This document shows, in pieces, positions 32,895 through 45,817 of a stretch of 64,000 nucleotides of DNA. A program made the position numbers and the translations under genes. The stretch lies in contig NC_080423.1 in NCBI RefSeq assembly GCF_029873635.1, forward strand, positions 103,292,991-103,356,990. Direction: 5' to 3'. Every line of letters starts with the position of its first letter. Position 1 is the first letter of the stretch. Source of the stretch: Malania oleifera (Eukaryota; Streptophyta; Magnoliopsida; Santalales; Ximeniaceae). A model generated the notes under the pieces. It was not told the origin of the DNA and did no database searches. It worked only from the letters and a program-made list of their open reading frames with translations.

Positions 32895-33632
32895 TCTATC
32901 TACATTCCATAATAAACCATTCATCAACCTGCATTCACATATATACACATCTCCAACATCTAGTATTCACAACCATCCATAAACCTAGTTTAATCAGTTG
33001 AACCCCAAATAAACTACTATTTCTACATTTTGTAAACCTATAAACCTCAAATAATCCTTTAAAAACCCAAAACTAAGAATATTAACCCTTACCTCAACTT
33101 AGGAGCATTTCCTAAAAAGCCTAGTTTAGAAATCTGCTCTGCTAGATGTGTAGAGAATCTTCCTTAGAACACCGTAGCGGTCTCCATTTTTCGATTTGAG
33201 CTGAATCTGGGCCAAATTCGAAGAGAGAAGGGAGAGGAAATGTTTTAGAGAGAAAAAGAATGAAGGAATATGGTTTCCTTCGCCAAGAAGCTTTCCCAAA
33301 TCCTTTTATACTCGAAGTTGCCACGTGACCTCGTCAACGAGAAGACATGATTCGTCGATGAGTCACAGAAGGAACTTCCTCGATGAGAGGATGCATTCGT
33401 CGACGAAATTTAACATTCGAAATTCACTCATTCAGGTTCTCTTCGTCGATGAGGGGCTGAACTTCGTCGACGATTCTATGTAAACTACTCGTTGACGAGG
33501 ACAAGATAATCGTCAACAAGTTCAGCTGTTTTTTTTTCCAAAAAATTTCCTTTTTCCCTTTATATTTTATTTATCCACTCCATTTATTATTTTCCTAATT
33601 ATTTAATCATTATAATTTTTCGGGCCATTACA

Positions 33633-33645
33633 TTCTCCCCTCCTT
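33633..33645 (-). other. Polypurine tract complement of the minus-strand element
   Basis: TTCTCCCCTCCTT directly after the LTR end at 33632. It matches the inverse of AAGGAGGGGAGAA at 43696 in the Tekay-like element, and the next 40 bases also match inversely. Confidence 0.85.
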
Positions 33646-33929
33646 TAGAAAATTTTGCCCTCTAAATTTCATTAATCAATCATTTTTACATTCCACTAGA
33701 TTACGTACCATTTCATAATATCATTAGATAAACTTTTACATCATCTATAACTAAGTAAAATCATCATATCAACTTCAAAATTATCCATAACTGAATTAAA
33801 TCATTATTATCTTAATCATAAACTCATACTTGCGCCTCTGACATTATCTGGCTCAGACTGAATCAACGAGTAAACTCATACTGGACCACCTCTTCCTAGT
33901 GGTACTTGTTATTTCCCTCGGTCTTGGTT
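33646..33929 (-). other. 3' untranslated part of the minus-strand Tekay-like element
   Basis: The first bases (AAATTTTGCCCTCTAAATTT) correspond to the inverse of 43670-43690. The rest is unassigned AT-rich sequence that ends near the plus-oriented LTR tail at about 33930. The gag-pol region of this element is absent. Confidence 0.5.
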
Positions 33930-34146
33930 CGAGTGTTTTGATATTTTGAGGTTGTATATGAATATAGTATCACTGTGGATTATAGTTGGCTCTGGTATTT
34001 ATATTTTATGGTTATGAATTTGTGATTTTACATTTACTACTGCCTAGGTTCCGTTGTGTATGACAGGTGTCCTCGTTACCCACGGAATTATGTTTTAATT
34101 ATTAATTATGTTTTAATATATGATAATATGAGCAAGTCGTTACAGC
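33930..34146 (+). repeat. 3' end fragment of a Tekay-like LTR, plus orientation
   Basis: Ends AGCAAGTCGTTACA, as the LTR at 43709-45812 ends AGCAGGTCGTTACA. It contains the decayed phrase TACTACTGCCTAGGTTCCGTTG seen there as CTGCTGTTTAGGTTTCCGTTG. Only about the last 200 bases are present. Confidence 0.6.
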
Positions 34147-35911
<1,765 letters not shown>

Positions 35912-36182
35912 ATACACCCAATTTTTTAATTTAGGACCAATCTCACAGCTTAGAAACGAAATCATCTAAGGTTTACCATGGCTTTTCTGACGCCGTCGAC
36001 TACTTTAGAAAAATAATACGAAATCATCGATGTATTTTTGCCTCTAAACTACAAAACAAAATCCTATATTTCTCAACACCTAACCTATCAATCTAGTATA
36101 CTCATCCTAATTGATTCATATACTCTGGTATAAATCATCCCTAAGTTTGCAAAACCCAAAACCTATTGCTCTGATACCAAAT
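35912..36182 (-). other. 5' leader and primer binding site of the minus-strand element
   Basis: The primer site complement GCTCTGATACCA lies at 36168-36179, just left of the LTR start at 36183. The phrase AGGTTTACCATGGCTTTTCT matches a stretch near 62408 in the leader of another minus-strand gag. This segment is the untranslated leader between LTR and gag. Confidence 0.7.
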
Positions 36183-37006
36183 TGTAATGCTTCGAACCCA
36201 AAAACCCGGTCCGATGCATTATACCTGAATATCCATGCTTCGGGGCGGCTTGGTGGGACCTGAGTGCCACTTAATCCATTTTTTTCTATACCTGTCATTC
36301 TATTATCATTTACACAATGAAAAACATAACTACAATCCTCAACCAATAATACCAGAGCTTTTCTACATCTATCTACATTCCATAATAAACCATTCATCAA
36401 CATGCATTCACATATATACATATCTCTAACATCTAGTATCCTCAACCATCCATTTCTTAGAAGACTTAAAACATAAAACTTAAAACATAAATTTATATAT
36501 CCTAAAAGTATCATCAAGTTTATACCTTTTTTTCCTTTCTGTAACCAAAAATGTTATAATAATCCCGAGCTCTCTAAGCTTGATCCCATGGAGGTCCTAA
36601 AAAAGATGAATTTGTATTTGAGTGAGACACATCTCAGTAAGGGAAGAAACAATATATTAAATCAGCGTGTGGCCAATATGAGATTTGTAAATAACATATG
36701 TATTCATCATTTGCAAATCATTAACATAATTTTTGAAATCATTTCCTGAGCCTGATCAAACACATGCAAAGTATTTTATCCACGAGAATACCTAAGAATT
36801 GGGGTGATTACCCACCCATACAAAGAGCACCCCTCAGCTCTAATACTTTAGGTAGCCAATGGTCACAATTGAAGCATATCAGGGTACTTACCTTACTCAG
36901 TAAGGCTCAGGTGAAAAAGTAATCTCGTACTCACACAGTTCATACAAAGGTTTACTAGCAAAGGCTCTTCAGAATAAGGAAATTTACCTGCCCATACAAG
37001 TAATTT
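36183..37006 (-). repeat. Tekay-like 5' LTR, minus orientation, part 1
   Basis: Begins TGTAATGCTTCGAACCC and matches 30479 onward for about 270 bases, including the uninterrupted site of the solo LTR. It contains island 2 in inverse form near 36622-36690. It is interrupted at 37006 by the Tekay-like element and resumes at 45818. Confidence 0.8.
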
Positions 37007-37315
37007 TTTAATGATTTGAATAATAAAAATGATATTTAAATAGAGAGGAAGGGAAATGGAAACAGAAGGAGGCAGCAGACTTCAACGTTTGTCAAAGACA
37101 TTGCATTTTGGGAGTAATAATTAAGGAAATTTATCAAGTCCTTGTTAACGAACACAGGGGATTCGTCGACGAGGATATAAGAGGGCCTCGTCGACGAAGC
37201 CAAGTTTCGTCAATGAGAAGATATCTAGAGAGGATTTTTGGAAGTTTGAAATTTGTCGATGAAGGTGCAGGTTTGTCGACAAACTTTCTACAGGACTCAT
37301 CGACGAATCCGACTC

Positions 37316-37323
37316 TATAAAAA
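37316..37323 (+). promoter_or_regulatory. TATA box of 5' LTR
   Basis: TATAAAAA about 45 bases before a CT-rich initiator-like stretch and directly after the palindrome cluster. The sister LTR has TATAAATA at the same place (44047-44054). Confidence 0.7.
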
Positions 37324-38024
37324 GCCTAAAACTCAGATTTAATTGTAGAAAATCAGAAATCTCTCACTCCCTCTCTCTCTCCTTTACGGTTCCTCTCTCT
37401 TCTATTTTGGGTCAGATTTTTCGTCGATTCGACGATCTGAAGCCACCACAACACTCTTGGAGAAGTTCTCACCATTTTTACCGGAGCGGATCGTTGGTGG
37501 GAGCAAGTTGAAATTCGTCCCCGAATCAAGGTAAGACCTTTTATGCCAAATTTGGTCTTACTGTAGTTATAGGAAATTATATTCATGTGAAAATACTGAA
37601 GTTTAATACTGGGAGTTTTCATTTTCAAGGTATTGATCAGGAAATCCTACGGGTGTCAGTCTAGGAATTCATAAGGGCTTTTTAGTTGTCAGGTAAGGGA
37701 ATAAACTAAAGCAGTTATTTTCCATGCATATTATTATTATTTATCGGTAAATTAATTTTCAAGAAAGCATGCATGATATCTGAATATTATTGAGAAAATG
37801 TATGTTATTGGGAAAATACTGCTATTATACGGAAAATGTGATTTTAGAATGAAATGTATGGAATTATTCAACTTGTGTGGCATGAATGTTATTTTTCACG
37901 AAAAGTAATGATATGATAAATCTTACGAATAAAGCATGTTTTCAAGAGTTATGAAAAGATACAGTATATTATGATGATTTTGATAAGTACATGATAATTG
38001 ATTATTTTCAGAATGATATGTATG

Positions 38025-38110
38025 AAATGATTTCGGCGCGAGGCCATATTTATGAAATATTCGGTGCGAGACCGTATTTATGAAATGATTTTCGACATGA
38101 GGCCGTATTT
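38025..38110 (+). repeat. Minisatellite in 5' LTR, three units
   Basis: Units of about 30 bases like TTCGGCGCGAGGCCATATTT. The 3' LTR has five units at the same place. Confidence 0.82.
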
Positions 38111-39016
38111 ATAAAATTATGAAAAATGCTATAATATCATGTATTATATGTTATCAGAACTCGGATGTTAGTTTAGTTCAGTTTCAGGAGCTCGGTACCG
38201 TAGCTTATAGATCAGATATCTATGATCAGATTGGTGCTAACCACCCCACGAGGGGGTGGGAGATGGATAGTCATGTCGCTTTTAGTGTAGAGTGCAGACG
38301 TCTACTTGGCAGTGCAGACCAAGGTGTGGTGGGCCCATCGTACTTACAGACATTTTTGACTCGGCAGTGGTCGGTTAGCCATTGTCGGGTCCCGTCTCGG
38401 GCTGCACAACCCGTCATGGGGGTTAATACATGACACCAGCTAGCTATTCATCCTGTATATGTTTTCAGTATTAATAGCTATAATAGACGTTTTATGAGCG
38501 ATATGATTTATTAGCAAATATGAAGGTATATGATTATTCAATGCGACATGATGAATGTTTACAGATATATAAAATATATTGTATATGTATAATTGCATTA
38601 AATGTTCATGTTGTCACACAGCTGTATTTAGTTTATTTTCCCTTACTGAGAAGTGTCTCACCCTCAAATTTAATTAAATTTTCAGGAGACTCTAAAGGAC
38701 CGGCGGGTCGTGGCTGCCGTTGAGTTTGTAAAGTACCTTACTAGGAGGGTAAAATTTTGTACTAGGATCAGGATTATTTTGTTGTGAGATCCTAGTTGTA
38801 TTTGGAATGTTATGGGAGACTGAACGTATATGTATGTTATTTTGGTGTAGGTAGACTCTGGTATTATGTTTTATGGTTGGATGGTTGTAATTTTATACTT
38901 ACTGCTGCTTCAGTTTTCGCTGTTTATGACTGGTTTATCCCCATTGCCCACGGGTTGGGTTGATCATATATTTAAATATGCTTATTATTTGATAAGTTAA
39001 GCAGGTCGTTACAGTT

Positions 39017-39029
39017 TGGTATCAGAGCC
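39017..39029 (+). other. Primer binding site of Tekay-like element
   Basis: TGGTATCAGAGCC, 3 bases after the 5' LTR end; initiator tRNA-Met type. Confidence 0.92.
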
Positions 39030-39332
39030 TATGATACTAGGTTCTGTAGACTTTAGAGTGCAGCAGTAATAATATCAGAGCATAGGATAAGGGGATTTTA
39101 GGTTTGGTTTTTTAGTCTAGATGCAGGACTTCCATGGTAGTTTGTGTGATTTTCTTAGGGTGATGATTTCAGGAAAGTCATGGTAAACTATCGTCGGGTT
39201 GGGTATCTAGATTATAAGATTGAACCTTGAATTAAGATCAGAAGAGATGAATTAATAAAGAATAAATACTATATTGGTTGGGGGATATATGTATAGTGAA
39301 GGGGTTCTGAGTTAAGTTATTTGTTTTTCAGG

Positions 39333-40302
39333 ATGGGACCTGGTGGCAGTAGTGCCCATGCTAGTGGAAATGAGGGTGTTGGATCCTCAGGCGCTGTAGG
39401 CAGTGATTCAGATGCAGTTTTGCGCTGCGTGGCACAACAAGTTATGGTAGAAATAGCCAGGGGTTTGAGATATCAGGGTAGTCCGACGATAGGCCACGGT
39501 AGCTCGATAGAGAAATCTAGTAAAATTAATCCTCCAGCTTTCTTAGGGGGAATAGATCCTGCAGTTGCTGAAAATTGGGTGCAGGAGATAGAGAAAATAT
39601 TTGTTGTGCTGCAGTGTTCAAAGGAGCAGCGGGTGCTATTTGCTACCTACTGACTGACTGGAGAGGCCGAGAGATAGGGGTCAGCGGTGAGACTTTTGGA
39701 GCAGCAGATGACAGTACCTATGGAGATGACATGGGAGCAGTTTAAGGAGACATTCTTTGACAGGTATTTTCCGGCCTCATCCAGGGAAGCGAAGATTAAA
39801 GAGTTTTTGAATCTAAAGCAGGGACAGCAGACCGTACAGCAATACGTGGTGAGGTTTATCGAGTTATCCCGCTTCGCTCCGTACATCATACTAGATGAAG
39901 CAAAGAAGGTACGGCAGTTTGAGAGAGTTCCGAGTAGAGAAATTTATAAGCAGGTGTCGATACTGAAGTTGCGGGATTTTGCTGAGCTGGTGGATAGAGC
40001 CACTATAGCAGCGATTGGAGAGCGGTTAGAGGCTGAAGAAGAGATCCGCACCTTTCGGTTCCTAGCAGGAAGTCGGTCGTGGTTTGTGGAAGAGAGGTGG
40101 CTATTATAGAGATCGGAGGAAGGAGACCAAGAATCGGGGTTTCCAGGGTGTGCAACCATCTCCAGCTTGCTCGTCTTGCGGGAAGAGGCACCTGGGAGAG
40201 TGTCGTGTTGGGCGAGGTGTTTGCTACAGGTGTGGGGAGCCAGGGCATATGATGAGGGACCGTCAGACTCAAATTGGTGTTTCTCTTGCTCCTAGACCTA
40301 CT
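39333..40302 (+). pseudogene. gag: Tekay-like gag (broken)
   Basis: Start at ATG 39333 (MGPGGSSAHASGNEGV). The capsid region contains VLRCVAQQVMVEIARG, NPPAFLGGIDPAVAENWVQE, FFDRYFPASSREAKIKEFL and LTDYAG-like downstream parts. In-frame stops lie at 39651 and shortly after, and there is a frameshift between about 40030 and 40090. The first knuckle-like block is SPACSSCGKRHLGEC; the main zinc knuckle CYRCGEPGHMMRDR has lost its last Cys (Arg instead), so zinc binding would fail even if translated. Gag would package the element RNA. Confidence 0.87.
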
Positions 40303-40344
40303 TAAAGAGGCTACCAGGCACCACGTGGTGGCCAGCAGCGGAAT

Positions 40345-43300
40345 ATGGCCCCAGCCAAGGTTTTTGCTTTGACGTTGGGTGATGCTGAGACAGCCAGCGA
40401 TGTGTTGACTGGTATGGTTAATATGTTTTCTTTTAAAGTTATTACACTATTTGACTTAGGGGCCACACACTCGTTTGTATTTGTGGAATGTGTTAAATTA
40501 TGTAAGGCTGAAACACATACATTAGATGTTAAATTATTAGTAGCTACGCCAACCGGGTCAGCGGTGAGATGTAGTAGGATGCTTCATGGTTGTCCAATTG
40601 ATGTTCACGGGTGAATTTTATCTGCTGATTTGGTGGTGCTGGATATGCACGGGTTTGACATCATCCTCGACATGGATTGGCTAGCAGCTAATTCTGCTAC
40701 TATAGACTGTCGTGCAAAAGAAGTGATATTCAGACCTTTAGGGAAACCAGAATTCCGATTTATAGGGTCACGAGTGTAATCTCTACCTCAGATGGTTTCA
40801 TTCGTTTAGGCAAAGAGATTACTTTTGAGTGGTTGTTAGGGATTCGTGGCCTTCGTGAAGGAAACAACAGGGAATGAAGAGAAGCTTACCAGTACGCCAG
40901 TAGTAAAGGAATTTACAGATGTGTTCCCAGATGAATTACCAGGTCTGCCGCCTGATCGTGAGGTAGATTTTCCCATTGAGCTACTTCCAGGTACCGCACT
41001 GATCTCTAAAGCACCGTATCAAATGGTGCTAACAGAGTTGGCAGAATTGAAAGATCAGTTAGGGATTTGCTTGATAAGGGACTCATACGACCTAGTGTAT
41101 CTCTATGGGGAGCTCCAGTATTATTTGTAAAGAAGAAGGATGGGTCTATGAGGATGTGCATAGATTATAGGGAGATTAATAAAGTGACCATCAAGAATAA
41201 GTATCCTTTACCCCGTATCGATGATTTGTTTGACCAGCTCCAGGGTACATGGGTGTATTCTAAGATCGATCTCAGGTCAGCCTACCATTAGGTAAAGATG
41301 AGAGTAGAGGATGTATCGAAGACGACTTTCAAGACAAGGTATGGGCATTACGAATTTCTTGTTATGCCATTTGGTCTGATGAATGCTCCTACGCTATTTA
41401 TGGATTTGATGAATAGAATTTTTTATCCATATTTAGATAAGTTTGTTGTTGTTTTTATTGATGATGTACTGGTCTATTCGAGAAGCTATGAGGAGCACAA
41501 GATACATTTGAGGCAGGTTTTGCAGATGCTTAAGGAGAAGAAGCTGTATGCAAAGTTCAATAAATGTGACTTTTGGCTCCAAAAAGTTGTGTTTTTGGGG
41601 CATGTTATCTCAGGAGACGGAATTTCTGTAGATCCCAGTAAAATTGAGCCGGTAATGAATTGGGCTAGACCGAGGAACGTCCAAGAGAGGTTAGTTGGTT
41701 ATTACCATCGTTTTGTTGAGGGATTCTCAGCTTTATCAAGGCCTCTGACATGACTGACTAGAAAGAATACCAGATTTGAATGGGACAACAGTTTTGAGTA
41801 GAGTTTTCAGGAATTAAAGCAGAGGCTAGTCACAGTACCAGTACTGATCATCCTGTATTGGGGTGAGGGTTATACTATTTTCAGTGATGCGTCCTTGAAG
41901 GGACTTGGCTGTGTATTGATGCATCATGGCAGGGGTGGTGGCGTATGCATCCAGACAGGTGAAAGAGTATGAGAAGAGCTACCCTACCCACGATCTTGAA
42001 TTGGCTGCCGTGGTACACGTATTGAAAATTTGGAGGCATTACCTGTACGGTGAACAGTGCGAGATTTTCTCTGACCATAAGAGTTTGAAGTATTTCCTCA
42101 CTCATAAGGAATTGAATATGAGATAGAGAAGGTGGTTAGAGTTGATTAAGGATTTTGACTGTACTATCAGTTATTACCCAGGGAAAGCAAATGTGATAGC
42201 TGATGCACTGAGCAGGAAGTCTAGGGAATCAACGTTGACAGCTATGGAGATCCAGCATCCGATTATAATGGATCTAGAGAGACTCGACAATGAATTGATC
42301 GGGAGTAATCCTCCAGTATGTATCGCCAGCCTAGTGGTACAACCTACTCTACAGGAAAGAATTAAAACTGTCTAGAAAGAAGACCCAGAATTAGTAGAGG
42401 TAATAGACAGAGTGCAAAGTGGTCAAGGGGAGGAATTCAGTATTGTAGATGACGGAGCATTGCGGTTCCGTTCCAGATTATGCGTTTCTGCCAATACTGA
42501 CATTAGGAAGACTATTTTAGAGGAAGTTCACAGATCTTTGTATACAGTCCATCCCTGTAGTACGAAAATGTACAGGGATCTACGAGAGTTTTATTGGTGG
42601 AGTGGTATGAAGAGAGAAATTGCTAAGTATATAGCCCAGTGTTTGATATGCCAGTAGGTAAAAGTTGAGCACCAGAGGCTAGTGGGTCAATTGCAGTCGT
42701 TATTTATCCCATAGTGGAAGCGGGATCATATATCCATGGACTTCGTGTCAGGGCTACCGTCGACATCACACGACCAAAATGCGATTTGGGTGATAGTAGA
42801 TCGGTTGACTAAGACTGCCAATTTCCTTCTTATCAAGATCAGCTATTCCCTCAACCGTTTAGTGGAGATTTACGTTCAGGAGATAGTTCGTTCTCATGGA
42901 GTGCTCGTATCAATTGTGTCAGATCGAGACCCGCGTTTCACTTCACGGTTCTGGAAAAGTTTGTAGGAAGCTTTAGGATCTTAGCTATCGTTTAGTATGA
43001 CATTCCATTCTTAGTCGGATGGGCAGATTGAGAGGATGATACATATACTAAAAGATATGCTCTGAGCATGTGTTTTAGATTTCGAGGGTAGTTGGACTCA
43101 GTTTATACCGCTGGTAGAGTTCGCGTATAATAACTGTTTTCAGGCCAACATTTGTATGGCACCATTCGAGGCACTCTACAATAGGAGATGTCGATCTCCT
43201 TTATATTGGGATGAGATGGATGAGAGGCGAGTTGTGGGGCCAGAGTTGGTACAGCAGGCGTACGATAAAGTTCGGCTCATCAGGGATAGAATCAGTGCAG

Positions 43301-43447
43301 ATTCTAGACAGAAAGGAACAGAAATTGCGTAATAAGAAGATTCCTTTGGTAAAAGTTCTATGGAGGAATCACGCAATAGAAGAGGCTTCTTAGGAGCTCG
43401 AGGGGCAGATCAGACAAAAATATCCGCAACTATTCCAGGAAGTTTAG
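40345..43447 (+). pseudogene. pol: Tekay-like pol with chromodomain tail (broken)
   Basis: The protease block reads LFDLGATHSFVF, so the catalytic D-S/T-G has become D-L-G. RT runs from about 40900 to 41760 with [24 protein letters not shown] (then a stop), [12 protein letters not shown] and the active site FIDD near 41455. RNase H follows (FSDAS, then LELAAV, then FSDHKSL) and ends PGKANVIADALSRKS near 42220. Integrase has HPCSTKMYRDL with CLICQ, then [17 protein letters not shown] and SDGQIERM near 43015. The chromodomain tail IPLVKVLWRNHAIEEA is fused directly after SRQK near 43316, so about 100 residues in between are missing. At least ten stops are present. The final stop is at 43445-43447. 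Confidence 0.88.
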
Positions 43448-43695
43448 ATGTAATTAGGAAATGTAAATAAATATGTAGTATTTCTTTTGCAGGTACATGT
43501 AATATTTTAGTTAGTAAGTGGTAATTTAGCTTTGGGGGAAATTTTCTTTTGGTTTATGTAATTTCCTAGGACTTGAAATGTAACCACGGTATTCCTCCAC
43601 CATAAGTGAGGGTAAGTAATAAAATAAGTAGACCATTTTGCCTATTAAGGGATGATGAATTATATGGATAGCAAATTTCAAGGACAAAATTTTAT

Positions 43696-43708
43696 AAGGA
43701 GGGGAGAA
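43696..43708 (+). other. Polypurine tract of Tekay-like element
   Basis: AAGGAGGGGAGAA immediately before the 3' LTR. Confidence 0.9.
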
Positions 43709-43848
43709 TGTAATGACCCGAATAATAAAAATGGTATTTAAATAGAGAGGAATGGAATGGAAACAGAAAATAAAGAAGGCGGCAGACTTTAGAGTTCGTC
43801 GGTGACATTGCATTTTGGGAGTAATAATTGAGGAAATTTATCAGGTCC

Positions 43849-44037
43849 TCGTCGACGAACACAAGGGATTCGTCGACGAGGATATAAGAGGGTCTCGTCG
43901 ACGAAGCCAAATTTCATCGACAAGAAGATACCAAGAGAGGATTTTTGGAAGTCTGAAATTCGTCGACAAGGGTACAGGTTCGTCGATGAACTTTCTACAG
44001 GAACACTTGTCGACGAGGTGACATGTCTCGTCGACGA
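43849..44037 (+). promoter_or_regulatory. Cluster of TCGTCGACGA palindromes in U3
   Basis: Perfect copies at 43849-43858, 43870-43879, 43895-43904 and 44028-44037, with about four near-copies between them. The cluster ends about 10 bases before the TATA box. The same arrangement occurs in the 5' LTR and, in inverse orientation, in the LTRs at 30679-32894 and 30479-33632. A role as transcription-factor binding sites is an inference. Confidence 0.6.
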
Positions 44038-44046
44038 ATCTAGCTC

Positions 44047-44054
44047 TATAAATA
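44047..44054 (+). promoter_or_regulatory. TATA box of 3' LTR
   Basis: TATAAATA, followed about 45 bases later by a CT-rich segment that could hold the start site. Confidence 0.72.
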
Positions 44055-44754
44055 GCCTAAAACTTGGATTTAAATTGCAGAAAAATAGAAATCTCTCACT
44101 CCCTCTCTCTCCTCTACGATTCCTCTCTCATCTCTCTTCTATTTTGGGCCCGATTTTTGCCGGTTCGACGATCTGAAACCACCATGACGCTCATGGAGAA
44201 GTTCTCACCATTTTTACCGGAGCGGATCGTTGGTGGGAGCAGGTTGAAATTCGTCCCCGAATCAAGGTAAGACTTTTTATGCCGAATTTGGTCTTACTGT
44301 AGTTATAGGAAATGATATTCACGTGAAAATACTGAAGTTTAGTACTGGGAGTTTTCATTTTCAGGGTATTGATCAGGAAATCATATGGGTGTGAGTCTAG
44401 GAATTCATAGGGGCTTTTTAGTTGTCAGGTAAGGGAATAAACTAAAACAGTTATTTTCCATGCGTATTATTATTATTTATCAGTAAATTAATTTTCAGGA
44501 AAACATGCATGATATCTGAATATTATTGAGAAAATGTATGTTATTGGGAAAATACTGCTATTATACGGAAAATGGGATTTTAAAATGAAATGTACGGAAT
44601 TATTCAACTTGTGTGGCATGAATGTTATTTTTCATGAAAAGTAATGATATGACAAATCTTACAAATAAAGCATGTTTTCAAGAGTTATGAAAAGATACAG
44701 TATATTATGATGATTTTGATAAGTACATGATAATTGATTATTTTCAGAATGATA

Positions 44755-44910
44755 CGTATGAAATGATTTTGGCGCAAGGTCGTATTTATGAAATGATTTC
44801 GGCGCGATGCCGTATTTATGAAATGTTCGGCGCGAGGCCGTATTTATGAAATGATGTTCGGCGCAAGACCATATTTATGAAATGATTTTCGGCGTGAGGC
44901 CATATTTATG
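44755..44910 (+). repeat. Minisatellite in 3' LTR, five units
   Basis: Units of about 30 bases with cores such as GGCGCGAGGCCGTATTTATG. The 5' LTR has three units. Confidence 0.85.
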
Positions 44911-45817
44911 AAATTATAAAAAATGCTATAATATTATGTATTATATGTTATTAGAACTCGGATGTTAGTTTAGTTTAGTTTCAGGAGCTTGCTACCGTAG
45001 CTTATAGATCAAATATCTATTATCAGATTGGTGCTAACCACCCCATGAGGGGTGGGGAGATGGATAGTCAATGTGGCTTTCAATATAAAGCATAGACGTT
45101 CACCTGGAAGTCTAGACCAAGGTGTGGTGGGCTCAATGTACTTATAGACATTTTTGACTCGGCAGTGGTCGGTCAGCCATTGTCAGGTCCAGCCTTCGGG
45201 CTGCACAACCCGTCATGGGGGGTAATACATGACACCAGCTAGCTATTCAACCTGGGTATGTTTTCAGTATTAACAGTTATAACAGACGTTTTATGAGCGA
45301 TATGATTTATTAGCAAATATGAAGGTATATTATTATTCAATATGATATGATGAATGTTTATAGATATATAAAATATATTGTATATGTATAATTGCAGTAA
45401 ATGTTCATGTTACCACACAACTTTATTTAGTTTATTTTCCCTTACTGAGAAGTGTCTCACCCCCAAATTTAATTAAATTTTCAGGAGACCCTGAAGGACT
45501 GGCGGGCCGTGGCCGCCGTTGAGTTTGTTAAGCACCCTACTAGGAGGGTAAGATTTTGTACTAGGATCACGATTATTTTGTTGTGAGATCCTAGTTGTAT
45601 TTGGAATGTTATGGGAGACTGAACGTATATGTATGTTATTTTGGTGTAAGTAGACTCTGGTATTATGTTTTATGGTTGGATGGTTGTAATTTTATACTTA
45701 CTGCTGTTTAGGTTTCCGTTGTTTATGACTGGTCTATCCCCATTGCCCACGGGTTGGGTTGATCATATATTTAAATATGCTTATTATTTGATAAGTTAAG
45801 CAGGTCGTTACAAATTT

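Larger units (their letters stand above)
30479..33632 (-). repeat. Tekay-like 3' LTR, minus orientation, split by a solo LTR
   Basis: Plus-strand ends are TGTAACGCCCCGAAC and CGGGCCATTACA. The start matches the LTR start at 36183 (both contain AACCCGGTCCGATGC). A purine-tract complement follows at 33633, so this is the 3' LTR of a minus-strand element. The solo LTR 30679-32894 interrupts it. The remaining LTR sequence is about 0.9 kb and lacks the middle part found in the right LTR. It holds degenerate TCGTCGACGA units near 33330-33515 and a TATA-like stretch near 33302. Confidence 0.78.
37007..39013 (+). repeat. 5' LTR of Tekay-like element (2007 bp)
   Basis: Start is TTTAATGATTTG, which lost the TG of the sister copy TGTAATGACCCG; end is AGGTCGTTACA. 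Contains TCGTCGACGA-type units (about 37140-37310), a TATA box TATAAAAA at 37316-37323, a CT-rich stretch 37365-37390, AGGTAAG sites at 37529 and 37691, a three-unit minisatellite (38025-38110), and the islands 38358-38434 and 38612-38665. Confidence 0.92.
37007..45812 (+). mobile_element. Full-length Tekay/Del-like Ty3/gypsy element (dead), TSD AATTT
   Basis: LTRs 37007-39013 and 43709-45812, primer site 39017, gag, pol, chromodomain tail, purine tract 43696-43708. The 5-bp duplication AATTT flanks it (37002-37006, 45813-45817). It is the youngest layer of this stack, since it interrupts the minus-oriented LTR 36183-47523 without being interrupted itself. The Gag type, long LTRs of about 2 kb and the chromodomain ending PLVKVLWRNH fit the Tekay (Del) chromoviruses. 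It is inactive because of many stops, a protease active-site change and a C-terminal deletion. Confidence 0.93.
43709..45812 (+). repeat. 3' LTR of Tekay-like element (2104 bp)
   Basis: Starts TGTAATGACCCG, ends CAGGTCGTTACA. It is collinear with the 5' LTR but has two more minisatellite units and an extra palindrome-containing stretch near 44005-44025. It contains both islands (45158-45233 and 45410-45462). Confidence 0.94.
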
